Shown in pieces: positions 10,034 through 21,253 of a stretch of 64,000 bases of DNA. The stretch's first letter is position 1; each line of letters begins with the position of its first letter. Made by a program: the position numbers and the translations under genes. Origin of the DNA: Aegilops tauschii subsp. strangulata (Eukaryota; Streptophyta; Magnoliopsida; Poales; Poaceae); NCBI RefSeq assembly GCF_002575655.3, contig NC_053040.3:358482267-358546266 (forward strand), given 5' to 3'. The notes beneath the pieces are model-generated. The model saw only the letters and a program-made list of their open reading frames with translations, ran no database searches and was not told the origin of the DNA.

Positions 10034-12796
10034 CTATTGACGGAGGTTCAGATCTGGCTGAGTAAACAGATACTTCAGACTTTGGTGGTCAGTGAAGATC
10101 TCGCAACGATTACCGAGAAGGTAATGTCGCCACTGCTTCAGCGCATGAATGACAGCAGCAAGTTCGAGGTCGTGAACTGGGTAGTTCTCTTCGTGAGGGC
10201 GCAATTGTCGAGAGGCATAAGCAATCACTTTGCGGTCTTGCATTAGGACACAGCCTAATCCTTGACGGGAAGCGTCGCAGTAAATGACAAAGTCCTTCTT
10301 AGTATCAGGTGGAGCTAGAACTGGAGCAGAAGTCAACTTGTCTTTGAGTGCCTGGAAACTTTCTTGACATTTGTCTGTCCATTGGAACTTGACACCCTTA
10401 TGCAACAGGTTAGTCAGAGGCCTGGCGATCTTAGAGAAGTTCTCGACGAATCGATGGCAATAGCTGGCGAGACCGAGAAAACTTCTGACTTGCTTAACGT
10501 TCTTGGGAGGAGTCCAATCAAGAATAGCCTGAACTCGCTCGGGGTTGACGGCAATACCATCCTTAGAGATGACATGCCCAAGATAGGTTACTTCCGGTAG
10601 CCAGAATTCACATTTGGAGAACTTGGCATATAGTTGATGCTCTCGTAGCTTCTCCAGCACAAGTCGAAGATGTTCGGCATGTTCTTCTTTGTTCTTGGAA
10701 AATACCAGGATATCATCCAGATAAACCACGACGAACTTGTCGAGGTAATCCATGAATATATAGTTCATCAGACGAGAGAAGGTGGCTGGAGCATTGGTTA
10801 AACCGAAAGACATGACGGTGTACTCGTATGAACCATAGCGAGTCACGAAGGCGGTCTTTGGGATATCCTCTTCGCGAACACGGATCTGATGGTAGCCCAA
10901 CCTCAAGTCGAGCTTAGAGAACACTGACGAACCCGCCAGTTGATCATACAGATCATTGATCCGAGGAAGAGGGTATTTATTCTGAATGGTAGCTTGGTTT
11001 ATAGGACGGTAGTCTTGAACTAACCGGTTTGTCCCATCCTTCTTCTTGACAAAGAGAGAAGGTGCTCCCCAAGGAGAGCAACTTGGGCGAATGAATCCTT
11101 TGCGAAGAGATTTGTCGATTTCCTCCTTAAGCTCAAGGAGTTCATGCGGCGGCATTTTGTAGGGTCGCTTGGCTATAGGAGTGGTGCCTGGTTTCAAGTC
11201 GATGATGAATTCGACAGCTCTAGCAGGGGGAATCCCTGGAAGTTCTTCAGGGAAGACGTCGAGGAATTCACGCACGACGGGAATGTTTTCAATGCCCTCG
11301 AGTGGTGCAGCGTTCAATGCATTCAATGCATAGAGCCTTGCCTCGGCATTTTGCAGCAGATGAGCTTGGTAAGCAACTATTTCATCTGAAGGGTGTAGCA
11401 GATGGACGGTCTTAGTGGCACAAACTATAGAAGCAGTATGCGCTTTCAACCAATCCATACCCAAAATGAGGTCGATGTTAGACGTCTTCAGGATAATGGG
11501 AGAGGCATAGAATTCCAGCCCTTCGATTTCCACGGGGACATCGATGCCAACCAAGGAGGTTTGACACTGTCCCACGGGGGTTTTGACCAATATAGAGGTG
11601 TTCATCTCCTCATATTTAACGTCGTGCTTGTATGCAAAATCTTCTGACATGAATGAATGCGATGCACCTATATCAAATAAAACGGATGCTGGTACTGAAT
11701 TTACGAGGAGTGTACCCATCACAGTAGCAGGCTGGTCTTGAGCTTCGTTGAGATCAACGTGGTTGGCATGAGCACGACCATAAGACTTAGCATTGTTGTT
11801 GCGGGGCTGATTGTTACCACGGCCAGTTGCTGGAAGGGCCAGTTGATTCTGGTTCTGGTTGCATTCTTTAGCACGGTGCCCTGGTTGACCACACCTGAAG
11901 CACAAGCCATTATTCGGAGTGGGAACAGGAGCTTGGGATGGTGGAGCTGGAAGTCTTGACTGCCTAGACGGTGGTGGAGGCAGACGAGGTGCAGCATAGG
12001 TCTGCCTTGGCGCAGATGCATTTGGACGGTACATGCTGTTCGGGATCCATATCTTACGCTTCTGTGAGGGCGGGCCCGAAGATGAGCCCGTGTCACGGTT
12101 GCGCCTGTGAGAGCTCTGGTATTCCTGCAGACCTGTTTCGACATTGATGGCCTTGTTCACCAAGGTGGCGAAATCAGCAAAGTCATGCACTAGAAGTGCG
12201 AGCTTGATGTCAGCTTGAAGGCCATCACGGAACTTCTCCTGTCTGCGTGCATCAGTTGCAATGTCTTCTTCAGCATAGCGGGACAAGTCCAGAAACTCCC
12301 GCTGATAAGCTTCGACAGTTTTGTTGCCTTGGGTGAGGTTGCGGAACTCACGCTTCTTCCGGTCCATGACTCCTTGAGGAATGAAGCGGGCACGGAAAGC
12401 AGCTTGGAAGTCTGGCCAGGTGATGATTGTTCCAGCTGGCAGAGTACGCCTGTGGCTGTCCCACCATTGAGCTGCGGGTCCCTTCAAGAAGAAGGAAGCA
12501 AAGGTGACATAGCTGGCAGGGGCTACATCAGCGGACTCCATCTCATAGGTGATGTCACGGAGCCAGTCATCAGCATCCAGGGGCTGAGTTGAGCTGCGGT
12601 AGATGGTTGGGTTGAGGCGTATGAAATCTTGAAGAGTCACTTGGGTTGGCTGCTGGTTCATATTGGGGCGAGGAAACTGAGCCATCATATTTTCCATGAA
12701 TTGGCGGTTCAGTTCAAACTGTTGGATCATACCAGCCATGTACTCAGGTGGTGGTGGGGCATCGCCAGCACGACTACGACCACCTGGTCTTACCAT
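10034..12796 (-). pseudogene. Gypsy gag-protease-reverse transcriptase-RNase H polyprotein
   Basis: The long ORF is open from 12859; the likely start is the Met at 12796 ([11 protein letters not shown]), where the gag sequence begins. Numbered from 12859, it shows the retrotransposon gag domain (about residues 90-250, with QWWDSHRR and FRARFIP), a CCHC knuckle [14 protein letters not shown] (about 318), an aspartic protease with FDIGASHSF (about 391), RT with the catalytic YLDD (about 715), and RNase H with [10 protein letters not shown] (about 860). The protease loop reads Asp-Ile-Gly where Asp-Ser/Thr-Gly is usual. The frame ends at a premature TAG (10034-10036) in the RNase H/integrase linker, followed within about 45 bases by a frameshift. 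The polyprotein cannot be made in one piece. Confidence 0.93.
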
Positions 12797-13074
12797 CCTG
12801 CTAATATATAACAGGGGTAGTTCAGCATTGAGAAATTTGCAATGACAAGAATCATTCATGATGAAACATGCATAATGAAAGGAGCACGATAACTAGTACA
12901 TAGTAGTCGGCATAACTTACAAAAGGGGTCATGCATAGAGTGCAGTACATAGAGTTCAGTACATAGACTAAAACATCATAGGCGGCACACAGGCTCGCGG
13001 CGACTGCAACTAATACTACTAGCAAGCCTACATCAGTCCCAAGAGGTACTGTGGAGGTAATCGTAGCCCGACAG

Positions 13075-13791
13075 CTAGTAGTGAGGCAACGGATAGCCCT
13101 CCACGTCAGCAGACTGGGGGCCGCGGATACTCAGGTGTAGAACCCGACGCTCAGGTGGCAGAAGAGGGCCAAGTGCGGGAGAGTAGCCTCCCACCTCTGG
13201 CCAACCGACACCGTGGGGCATCACGGTCCTGGCTGGGTAGATCGCAGTACGTGGTACCTGTCCAGATCGGACAAAGGGGTGCAGCAGCGTCAGAGCACGG
13301 TAAAGGTGCTGACGGGTGGTGTACATCTCGTGGCGAAGAGCTCGGTTAGCTCGATCCAGCCCATCAGCATGCAGAACCAGGTGCTGATGGTAGAAGGGCT
13401 CTCGGGTGACAGTGGAGTAGGCAGCAGTATAGTATCCCTCCGCACCAACATCAGATGCGATAGCAATGTGCCTGAAAGGGGAGGTGTCCAACTCCTGATA
13501 CTCTCCACGAAGACGTGTCAGAGCAGCATAGGCAGCATCGTGGACAGCCATATCGATGGTCACACCAACACCATGTGCGGTGTGCAGCACAGTAGTGGAG
13601 TCGTACTCCCGAGAGTAGAGGTGGACGATGGCACGGTACTGCTCCTGGTTAATGTCCTGGTACTCCTCGTAGACGGTGTACTCAGGGTGCCAGCGATAAC
13701 CCAGATAGGTCATCATCTCAGCTAGCACCGCAGGTGATCCCGAGGCACCAATGGCCGTCGTGTGGCGCACGACCTGCCTCGTGGGTTCCAT
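13075..13791 (-). CDS. Pre-gag ORF of the Gypsy element (238 aa), unknown function
   Basis: This ORF runs from the Met at 13791 (MEPTRQVVRHTTAIGASG) to a stop at 13075. It lies in sense orientation between the PBS and gag. It shows no recognisable domain. It is rich in Tyr, His and Arg and contains long helical stretches (for example REYDSTTVLHTAHGVGVTID). The frame is intact although pol is broken, and no frame of comparable length occupies the other strands. Additional sense ORFs are known in some plant LTR retrotransposons. I cannot assign a role and would not exclude a captured host fragment. Confidence 0.6.
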   Translation of the reverse strand: MEPTRQVVRHTTAIGASGSPAVLAEMMTYLGYRWHPEYTVYEEYQDINQEQYRAIVHLYSREYDSTTVLHTAHGVGVTIDMAVHDAAYAALTRLRGEYQELDTSPFRHIAIASDVGAEGYYTAAYSTVTREPFYHQHLVLHADGLDRANRALRHEMYTTRQHLYRALTLLHPFVRSGQVPRTAIYPARTVMPHGVGWPEVGGYSPALGPLLPPERRVLHLSIRGPQSADVEGYPLPHY

Positions 13792-14110
13792 CTGAAAGCA
13801 AGACGTTTCAAAGGAGTCAAATGACAGTGTGTGAATTGTTCAAAATACTATTCTAAGAAACAACTATGGCTTATCCAACTTTGGGGTGAATGCGGTCACG
13901 GGATCCTAGTGTTAAAGTTAGTAAATTCGTTTAACCCGAGTAGAAGAGAGTTCAGAGTCCCAGAGTAAAGGTCGAGGAGTAAAAGATACTAGTACCACCC
14001 AATGGCGACGTGGGCCCGTAAGACACACAGCCATGTTAGTAAAAGTTTTGTAATGTCTAGACCCAACTTCGGCCAAGGAGTGTGGAAAGGGGGATTCCTA
14101 CAGGCAGTCG

Positions 14111-14123
14111 GCTCTGATACCAA
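14111..14123 (-). other. Primer binding site (initiator tRNA-Met type) of the Gypsy element
   Basis: On the minus strand TTGGTATCAGAGC lies two bases from the LTR end (14126). It is complementary to the 3' end of initiator tRNA-Met, the standard primer of many plant Gypsy and Copia elements. Confidence 0.9.
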
Positions 14124-14125
14124 CT

Positions 14126-16977
14126 TGTGACGCCCCCGTTTTGACCGTACACTAATCATGCACGAAAATGTGTACGATCAAGATCAGGGACTCACGGGAA
14201 GATATCACAACACAACTCTAAAACATAAATAAGTCATACAAGCATCATAATACAAGCCAGGGGCCTCGAGGGCTCGAATACAAGTGCTCGATCATAGACG
14301 AGTCAGCGGAAGCAACAATATCTGAGTACAGACATAAGTTAAACAAGTTTGCCTTAAGAAGGCTAGCACAAACTGGGATACAGATCGAACGAGGCGCAGG
14401 CCTCCTGCCTGGGATCCTCCTAACTACTCCTGGTCGTCGTCAGCAGCCTGCACGTAGTAGTAGGCACCTCCAGTGTCGTAGGTGTCGTCGTCGACAGTGG
14501 CGTCTGGCTCCTGGACCCCAACATCTGATTGCGACAACCAGATAGAAAGGAAAAGGGGGAAAAGAGGGAGAGAAGCAACCGTGAGTACTCATCCAAAGTA
14601 CTCGCAAGCAAGGAGCTACACTACATATGCATGGGTATATGTGTAAAGGGGCATATCAGTGGGCTGAACTGCAGAATACCAGAATTAAAAGGGGGATAGC
14701 TAGTCCTGTCGAAGACTACGCTTCTGGTCATCTCCATCTTGCAGCATGTAGAAGAGAGTAGATTGAAGTCCTCCAAGTAGCATCGCATAGCATAATCCTA
14801 CCCGGCGATCCCCTCCTCGTCGCCCTGTTAGAGAGCGATCACCGGGTTGTATCTGGCACTTGGAAGGGTGTATTTTATTCAGTATCCAGTTCTAGTTGTC
14901 ATAAGGTCAAGGTACAACTCCGGGTCGTCCTTTTACCGAGGGACACGGCTATTCGAATAGATAAACTTCCCTGCAGGGGTGCACCACATAACCCAACACG
15001 CTCGATCCCATTTGGCCGGACACACTTTCCTGGGTCATGCCCGGCCTCGTAAGATCAACGCGTCGCAGCCCCACCTAAGCACAACGGAGAGGTCAGCACG
15101 CCGGTCTAACCCTATGCGCGCAGGGGTCTGGGCCCATCGCCCTATGCACACCTGCACGTTGCGTACGCGGCCGGAAGCAGACCTAGCCTAGTGGCGTTCC
15201 AGTCCAATCCGGCGCGCGCCACTCAGTCGCTGACGTCAAGAAGGCTTCGGCTGATACCACGACGCCGGGATACCCATAACTACTCCCGCGTAGATGGCTA
15301 GTGCGTATAGACCAAATGGCCAGACTCAGATCAAATACCAAGATCTCGTTAAGCGTGTTAAGTAACCGCGAATGCCGACCAGGGCCAGGCCCACCTCTCA
15401 CCTAGGCAGTCTCAACCTGCCCTGTCGCTCCGCCACAAAGATCCACTCACGGGTACTCCTACGAGCCGACCCGACTTTAGTCATCACATGTGTCATGTAT
15501 ATAGTATATAAGTATATACCCGTGATCACCGCCCAGGTGATCACGGCCCGATAGTATAGCACAGCAGACGGACAAGAATGTAGGGCCACTGATGGAAAAC
15601 TAGCATCCTATACTAAGCATGTAGGATTGCAGGTACATGTATCAACAGTAGTAGCAAGGATAGGCTATGCATCAGGATAGGATATCGAAAAGCAGTAACA
15701 TGCTACACTACTCTAATGCAAGCAGTATAGAGAAGAATAGGCGATATCTGGTGATCAAGGGGGGGGGCTTGCCTGGTTGCTCTGGCAAGTAGGAGGGGTC
15801 GTCGACTCCGTAGTCGAACTGGGCAGCAGCAGTGTCGGTCTCGTAGTCTACCGGAGAGAAGAGGGGGGGAAGAAACAGTAAATACAATGCAAACATAAGC
15901 ATGACGATGCGTGACATGAAAATGAGCGGTGCTAGGTGTGCCCTAACGCGACAGTAGGTGGTACCGGCGAAGGGGGGGAACATCCGGGAAGTATTCCCGA
16001 TGTTTCGCGTTTTCGGACAGGTATCAACAGGTCACCGGAGCCTCGCCGGCGGCGAGCTCCGCGGCGCGGCGTTCGGGCGCGCGTGGGGAAGCAGCTAGGG
16101 GGCGCGCGAGAGAGAAAAGACAGGGGAGGAGGGGGAAGAGGCTCACCGCGCGGCACACGGAGGCCGGTGAGAGGCTTAGGAGCAGCAGGTCGGCGCCGGG
16201 GAAGAAGGGGGTCGCCGGCGTCCGAAGTTGAAGACGAGCTCGGTGTGCTCGTTGTAGGGGCTCCGGTCCCGAACGGGCTGCACCAGACGAAGCAGCGGGC
16301 GACGGTGGTCCTTGGAGACAACGTGGGGCGGCGAGGTGGGCACGGTGGCCGTGTGAACGACGGTGAACGGCGGCGACCGCGTCGGGCGTGGGGAAGGAGA
16401 GAGCGGCGTGGATCTGGGGGGGAAGAAAGAGGCGCAGGGGCCGAGAGGAGAGCGGGGGCGAGTGGGAGAGAGGCCCGAGGAGGCGGGGGGAGCTGGCGTC
16501 CTTATCGTCCCCGTCGCCGGCGAGGGGGTGCGGCGGGGACTGCCCCTGTTTCGACCCCGGTCGGGGGAACAGGGAAGGGGGCGAGCGGGAGAGGTGGGCT
16601 GGGCCGGGGGTCGGCCCAGTCGGGCCAGGGGTCCAGCAGGGGGAAGGGCCTTCTCTTTTTTTTCTTTGCCTGTTCTGTTTTCTGTTGTATTCTCTTTTTA
16701 TTTATTTATTATCTTTTCTATTTTATTTCATTTAAAAGTATTTAGGTATTTTATAAAAATGTGTTTTCTCCACCATAATTACCAGTGTATTATTTGGCAC
16801 CCACCGAACATTTTTGTTTAAATTTTTGAAAACTTTTATTTTCCACTTTGATTTTAATTGAAGTTTGAATTAGGAGTTTGAAAAGAAATGTGATTCCAAA
16901 TGTGATCATGCCCTGTTTAGCAACATGATTAGCTTAATCACAGAGAGTTACTGTAGCATGATCCTCAGGGTGTTACA
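14126..16977 (-). repeat. 5' LTR of the Gypsy element (2,852 bp, internally deleted)
   Basis: This LTR matches 4570-8283 closely but lacks the segment corresponding to about 6465-7312. The junction at about 16020 reads ...TTCGGACAG-GTAT-CAACAGGTCACC, with four bases (GTAT) of apparent filler. This looks like a deletion repaired by end joining after or during insertion. The target-site copy GGGTG follows at 16978-16982. Confidence 0.92.
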
Positions 16978-16992
16978 GGGTGTCCTATCGAG

Positions 16993-17304
16993 AACCCGAC
17001 ACCCCGACCCCTAGACCCTCGACACGACACCCCGACACCCCGACCCCTCGACCCTCGACACGACACCCCGACCCCTCGACCCTGTGCACGACACCCCGAC
17101 ACCCCGACCCCTCAACCCTCGACATGACACCACCGACACCCCGACGCCCGACACAACACCCCGACCCCCGAGGGTGCCGAGGGGCACCCTGACCCCGACA
17201 TAGCTCTCGGACACAACACCACCGACACCCCTACCCCCGACACGACACCCCGAGGTCCCGACACGGCACCCCCGACACCGACACCCCCGACACCGACACC
17301 CCAA
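16993..17304. repeat. GACACCCCGACCCC minisatellite of CACTA 1
   Basis: Units of about 28 and 36 bases built from CGACACGACACCCCGACACC and CGACCCCTCGACCCT repeat with increasing divergence until AATATTAATT. The first approximately 47 bases are the right arm of the inverted repeat whose left arm is at 4530-4569. Confidence 0.8.
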
Positions 17305-17422
17305 TATTAATTAGTTTATGTTATTAGGTATTTAATTTTTTATTATGTTCGTGATGATGATACACACTAATTTTTTATTATGTTTATGTTGTCCTAATTT
17401 CGTTGACTCTTTGTCATTGCAG

Positions 17423-19822
17423 GTGTTGACAGATGGTGGGCTTGGGTCGAGAGCGGTCCGAGCCTCCTACCTCGGCGCGTGGGAGGGGTGTTGTTATTGC
17501 ACCCCACAACCTTCGGAGAGCGCTAGTAGACAACATGCATACACCCATAGCACCTTTGGCGGGCGCTTCTTCTTCGGCCGATAGACGAGGTCGGGGGAAG
17601 AAGAGGGGTGCAGGTAGAGGTGGACGGGGTGCTGGGAGAGGTAGGAAGGTTGTTCTGCCTTCCTCGCCCCCCCCCTCGCCGAGTCTCCAGACCACCAGAG
17701 TGCTCCGTCTCAGGTGGACCCGTCTGACCTGGACCCGTGTCTGACTCCGGTCCACTAGCCTTGGGTCGACGAGCCTCTGGTCGCCAAGCCTCGGGTCAGC
17801 GACCCTCTGGTAGCGCCAGTGTCTTCCTCCCAGGAGACTCGGGTCCCACAGTCTTCCTCCCAGGAGACTCGGCTCCTAGAGTCTTCGTCACACGTGACTC
17901 CGGAGATAGCGACCATGCTGATGGTGTCGAGGAGACCTTATCCGAGGATAGCTACAGCGAGGGTGAGCTCGTTGAGGAGGGCAAGAAGGTCTACCAGCGT
18001 GGTTGTACTAAGCTACTATCCGTGCCGGCGACCCGCGACTAGAGGTGGTTGATTCAGCCTAACGGGGAGAAGTAAGTGCATTTACTCTTTTTTAACCTTT
18101 TGCCTTCATGGTTGTTCAAATTAATATATAATGTGTTGGCCTTGTCATACTTCAGGGGTTGGATACACGCGGATGGTTCCGCAGGCACCACATCCCGGGG
18201 TGGGTCACGTTGCCCGGTGAGGGTGAGCTTCCACAGCTAGCACTGACCTGGGAGCTGTACGAGGCTGCCTCGGCCCCGGCGGGGGAGATGGTCGACGGTG
18301 TCGTGTGCGAGACGGTGGCCGACATTATGAGACGACGGTTTTGGGTAATTTCTCCTTTACAGAATTAAAAATCAGCAGTACCTAGTGATTGTACTAGTGA
18401 TCAGTGTTGTCTTGTTTGATTGTAGACCTTCTACAGGTGTCTTGGGGAACACGAGGCGGACGCGGCTATGGTTCTCGTAGCCGAGTGCAAGCGCCTACTT
18501 CAGAACACATGACACGAGGCTCGGGTGCAGGCTGTCCAAGACTACTACACCTCGACTAACATCAGGAGGGAGAAGAAGAAGTGTCGCGTCAAGTATCTGA
18601 GTAAGGACAAGTACATGAAGGTAATTACCTATTCTTTAGGCCTTGTACTAGTTTCCTTGATTTGATTCGTAGGCGTAGCGCTGAAATTTCTCTTTGTCTA
18701 ACTTAGGTGCCCCCGAGATGGTGTGTGGATAAGATGGACTGTTGGGAGAGGTTGGTGGATGAGTGGTGCTCTCCCCAATGGCTAGCCGTCCACAACAAGA
18801 ACAGGGACAAGCGTGCCGAGATGCAAGGTGTGTCGCACCATCAAGGGAGCTCCAACCTGTTTGAGTACGGGGATCACTTGGTATGTGGTTCGAGCCCTTA
18901 ATGATTCATCCAATTTCATTCTTCATGCTTGCTTTAATTACTAATTTACCCTGTTCCTCTCTTTCAGGCGCGACACAACAAGAAGGAGGTGCCGCCGCTG
19001 TACAACCTCTATGCCATGGCCCATAGTGCCCCGTACAAGAAGGCCAAGGCATTCTCGGAGGATGACCTCGATCATCCAGAGAGCTTCACCAACATCTCCT
19101 CCCACGACAAGCTTGTGAGGTACAGAGACTGGGGGGAGAAGATAAAAGGTGAGGAGTTCAACCCGAGCCAGAGTCCTTTTGATCCTGAGCTCGTGATGCT
19201 CTCTGGTGATGGGAGGAAACATGGCTCAGTAGCCATTGGGGATGGACTCATACGTTGTCCTAGAAGTCTCACGGAGATCAAGAAGCACCAGACGAAGTCT
19301 CTTCCCGAGATGAGGCCTCGACCACGGCCAATGGAGCTCACTATCGAGGCTAGGGACAAGGTGGTTGTGGCGAAGGCAACCAGACAGGCAGAGGAGAAGG
19401 CGAGGGAGATGGAGGAGAGGACGGCTAATCTGTTGGAGGCGGAGAGGAACCAGAACGACGTGGGTCACCGGGCCCTATACGAGATACTCGTGGTAAGTTT
19501 CTCCCGCATACTAGCCAAATCATGCACGTAATGTTCGTTTCATTACTAACTAACATGACTGACTCGTGTAAACAAAATGTGCAGTCTGTGTGCGAGAAAA
19601 CCGGCAGACCCCTCCGCCGATGCCCCAGATTGCTATAGCGGACACGTTGAGTTTCATTTGAATGGTCATTACTTACTAGTATTTACATTTCAGTTGCATC
19701 ATGCTAACTAAACATTGCAAATGATCTTTCGTGCAGCACGCCTCCCACAAAGGATCGACCGATCCTTCTCCGTCTCGCAATGGCGCAAACCCGACCAGTC
19801 CTTCACCTCCCGGATTATGGTA
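17423..19822 (+). pseudogene. CACTA TNP1/Ptta (En/Spm)-type protein gene, multi-exon, decayed
   Basis: Exons inferred from AG/GT borders and coding runs are about 17430-18070, 18154-18343, 18427-18619, 18707-18880, 18969-19491, about 19585-19640 and 19738-19822. The second exon has GWFRRHHIPGWVTLPG and LTWELYEAA. The fourth has WCVDKMDCWERLVDEWCSPQW. The fifth has KKAKAFSEDDLD and PESFTNISSHDK, then a Lys/Glu-rich coiled segment (VAKATRQAEEKAREMEERT). This arrangement matches the plant transposase family (Ptta/En/Spm, Transposase_24 type) that accompanies CACTA transposases and probably binds the element ends. Stops occur in the first exon (near 18041) and the third (TGA near 18512), and again near 19640. 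Exon borders are estimates. Confidence 0.7.
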
Positions 19823-19864
19823 AGTTTTCCCAAGTGTTTTGCTTAACAAATGCTTTGTTAGCTA

Positions 19865-20340
19865 GAAAATGGCATAACAACCTAGGATAGCTCAATAATG
19901 ATCTATGGCTAGCTTAGCAAGTTCATTTATGACATAATTAGCTCACTTAGGTAAAAAATGGCATAACAACCTAGGATAGCTCAATAATGATCTATAATTA
20001 GCTTAGCTACTTCATTTATGACATAATTAGCGCACTTAGGTAAAACAAATGGCATAATAACCTTGGTTTAGGTCCAAACTATCATATAATTAGTTTATTT
20101 TCCTCCAAAATGACAAAATAACCTTACCTAGCTCCAAAATGACCGATTTTAACTAGGATAGCTCTAAAATGACCTACACTTACCATTTTGTCCTACAAAA
20201 TGAATAAATATGCTTAGTTAACTAAAAAATGGCATAAGTACGTAGGTTAGCTCCAAAATGACCTATTTACCTAGCTTAGCTCTAAAATGACCTACACACT
20301 TAGCATTTTTACCTACCTTAGCTAAAAATGGCATTTTTTA
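19865..20340. repeat. Degenerate tandem repeats (about 90-bp units) in CACTA 1
   Basis: Two close copies of about 90 bases (about 19865-19952 and 19953-20042) carry ATGGCATAACAACCTAGG and TGACATAATTAGC. More diverged copies built on AAAATGACCTA and CTTAGCTC continue to about 20340. No coding potential is seen. Confidence 0.7.
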
Positions 20341-20352
20341 CCTACCTTAGTT

Positions 20353-20476
20353 AGAAGAAGAAGAAGAAGAAGAAGAAGAAGAAGAAGAAGAAGAAGAAGA
20401 AGAAGAAGAAGAAGACAAAGAAGCTTCTTCTTCTTCTTCTTTTTCTTCTAGCTAGTCTTCTTCTTCTTCTAACTTT
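20353..20476. repeat. (GAA)n tract followed by (TTC)n, potential hairpin
   Basis: About 62 bases of uninterrupted GAA repeat, then GACAAAGAAGC, then TTC repeats to about 20476. The complementary tracts lie head to head and could fold back on each other. Confidence 0.85.
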
Positions 20477-20779
20477 CATCTTTCCTAATTTGCGGATTTG
20501 CTTGAGATGAGGAAGCAGCTAGCATTGATGGAAACTTGTTGCAAACTTTTACTTGTGCTTGTGCTTCCTTTTTATTTATGGAAACTTGTTGCAAACTTGT
20601 TGGAAATGTTGTTGGAAACTTGTATATATATGTTCATGTTGTTGGAAACGTGTATATGTTGTTGGAAACTTATTGTTGGTATGATTGTTGAAAATATGTT
20701 GAAATGTGTGTATATATATATATGAAATTCTGTCAAATTGAATGAATTTAGGAAAAAACAGGAAAAACAGGGGCTATAT

Positions 20780-21253
20780 AGCCACTTTGCTGTCCGCTGG
20801 CTGATGGCAAAGGTCTTTGCCATCCGCTAGCAGACGGCAAAGCTGCCACGTGGCAGCTACCTGTGCAACTTGGGGTGTATGGGGCTGGCCTATTTGGCAG
20901 ATTTGCCATCAGCCAGCAGATGACAAAGGCGTTTGCATCTTTGCCGTCCGCTGGCCGACGACAACGATGCAAAGGCCTTTGCCGTCTGCTGGCTGATGAC
21001 AAAGCACGCCGTTAACCACTTAACGGACCTGAACTGCCACGTGTGCCGTCCAGGCTCTTTGCCGTCGGTCAGCAGACGACAAAGCCCTTTGTAGCTTTGC
21101 CGTCAGCCAACGGGCGGCAAAGAGGCCTTTGCCGTAGCCTATTCAGCGGGACCTGTTGTCGTCAGCTGGCTGATGGCAAAGGTCTTTGCCGTTAGCCATC
21201 CATGCCTTTGCCGTCAGCCATGGCTGACGGCAAAGTGCCTGATTCCTGTAGTG
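20780..21253. repeat. Subterminal repeat array of CACTA 1 and right terminus
   Basis: At least ten direct and inverted copies of (C)TTTGCCGTC(A/C/T)GC(T/C)GGC are packed into about 450 bases up to the terminal GTAGTG at 21253. Arrays of this kind bind the element's DNA-binding protein in CACTA families. Confidence 0.8.

Larger units (their letters stand above)
4570..16977 (-). mobile_element. Gypsy LTR retrotransposon, chromovirus-like, 12.4 kb, inserted in CACTA 1
   Basis: This is an essentially complete element on the minus strand. The target-site duplication is GGGTG (4565-4569 and 16978-16982). The LTRs start TGTGACGCCC and end GGGTGTTACA. The PBS complementary to initiator tRNA-Met is at 14111-14123 and the PPT at 8284-8299. 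Gene order is pre-gag ORF, gag-protease-RT-RNase H, integrase with a chromodomain-like C-terminus, which suggests a Tekay/Del-type chromovirus. The 5' LTR (right) lacks about 860 bp present in the 3' LTR. Where they align, the LTRs are nearly identical (about eight differences over the first 1.9 kb by eye, nearly all transitions), so the insertion is young. The polyprotein is broken by a stop and a frameshift. Leader bases 12860-13074 and 13792-14110 hold nothing else I can name. Confidence 0.93.
16978..21253 (+). mobile_element. CACTA transposon 1, right portion and terminus
   Basis: After the Gypsy element the CACTA continues with a GACACCCC minisatellite, a decayed multi-exon TNP/Ptta-like gene, tandem repeats, a GAA tract and a subterminal array of TTTGCCGTC(A/C/T)GC motifs in both orientations. 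It ends at 21253 with CCTGTAGTG, the reverse of a CACTACAGG terminus. Bases 21207-21234 are a perfect 28-bp palindrome centred on GCCATGGC. The base composition and motif type are characteristic of grass CACTA elements. I see no TNP2-like DDE transposase ORF. Confidence 0.85.
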
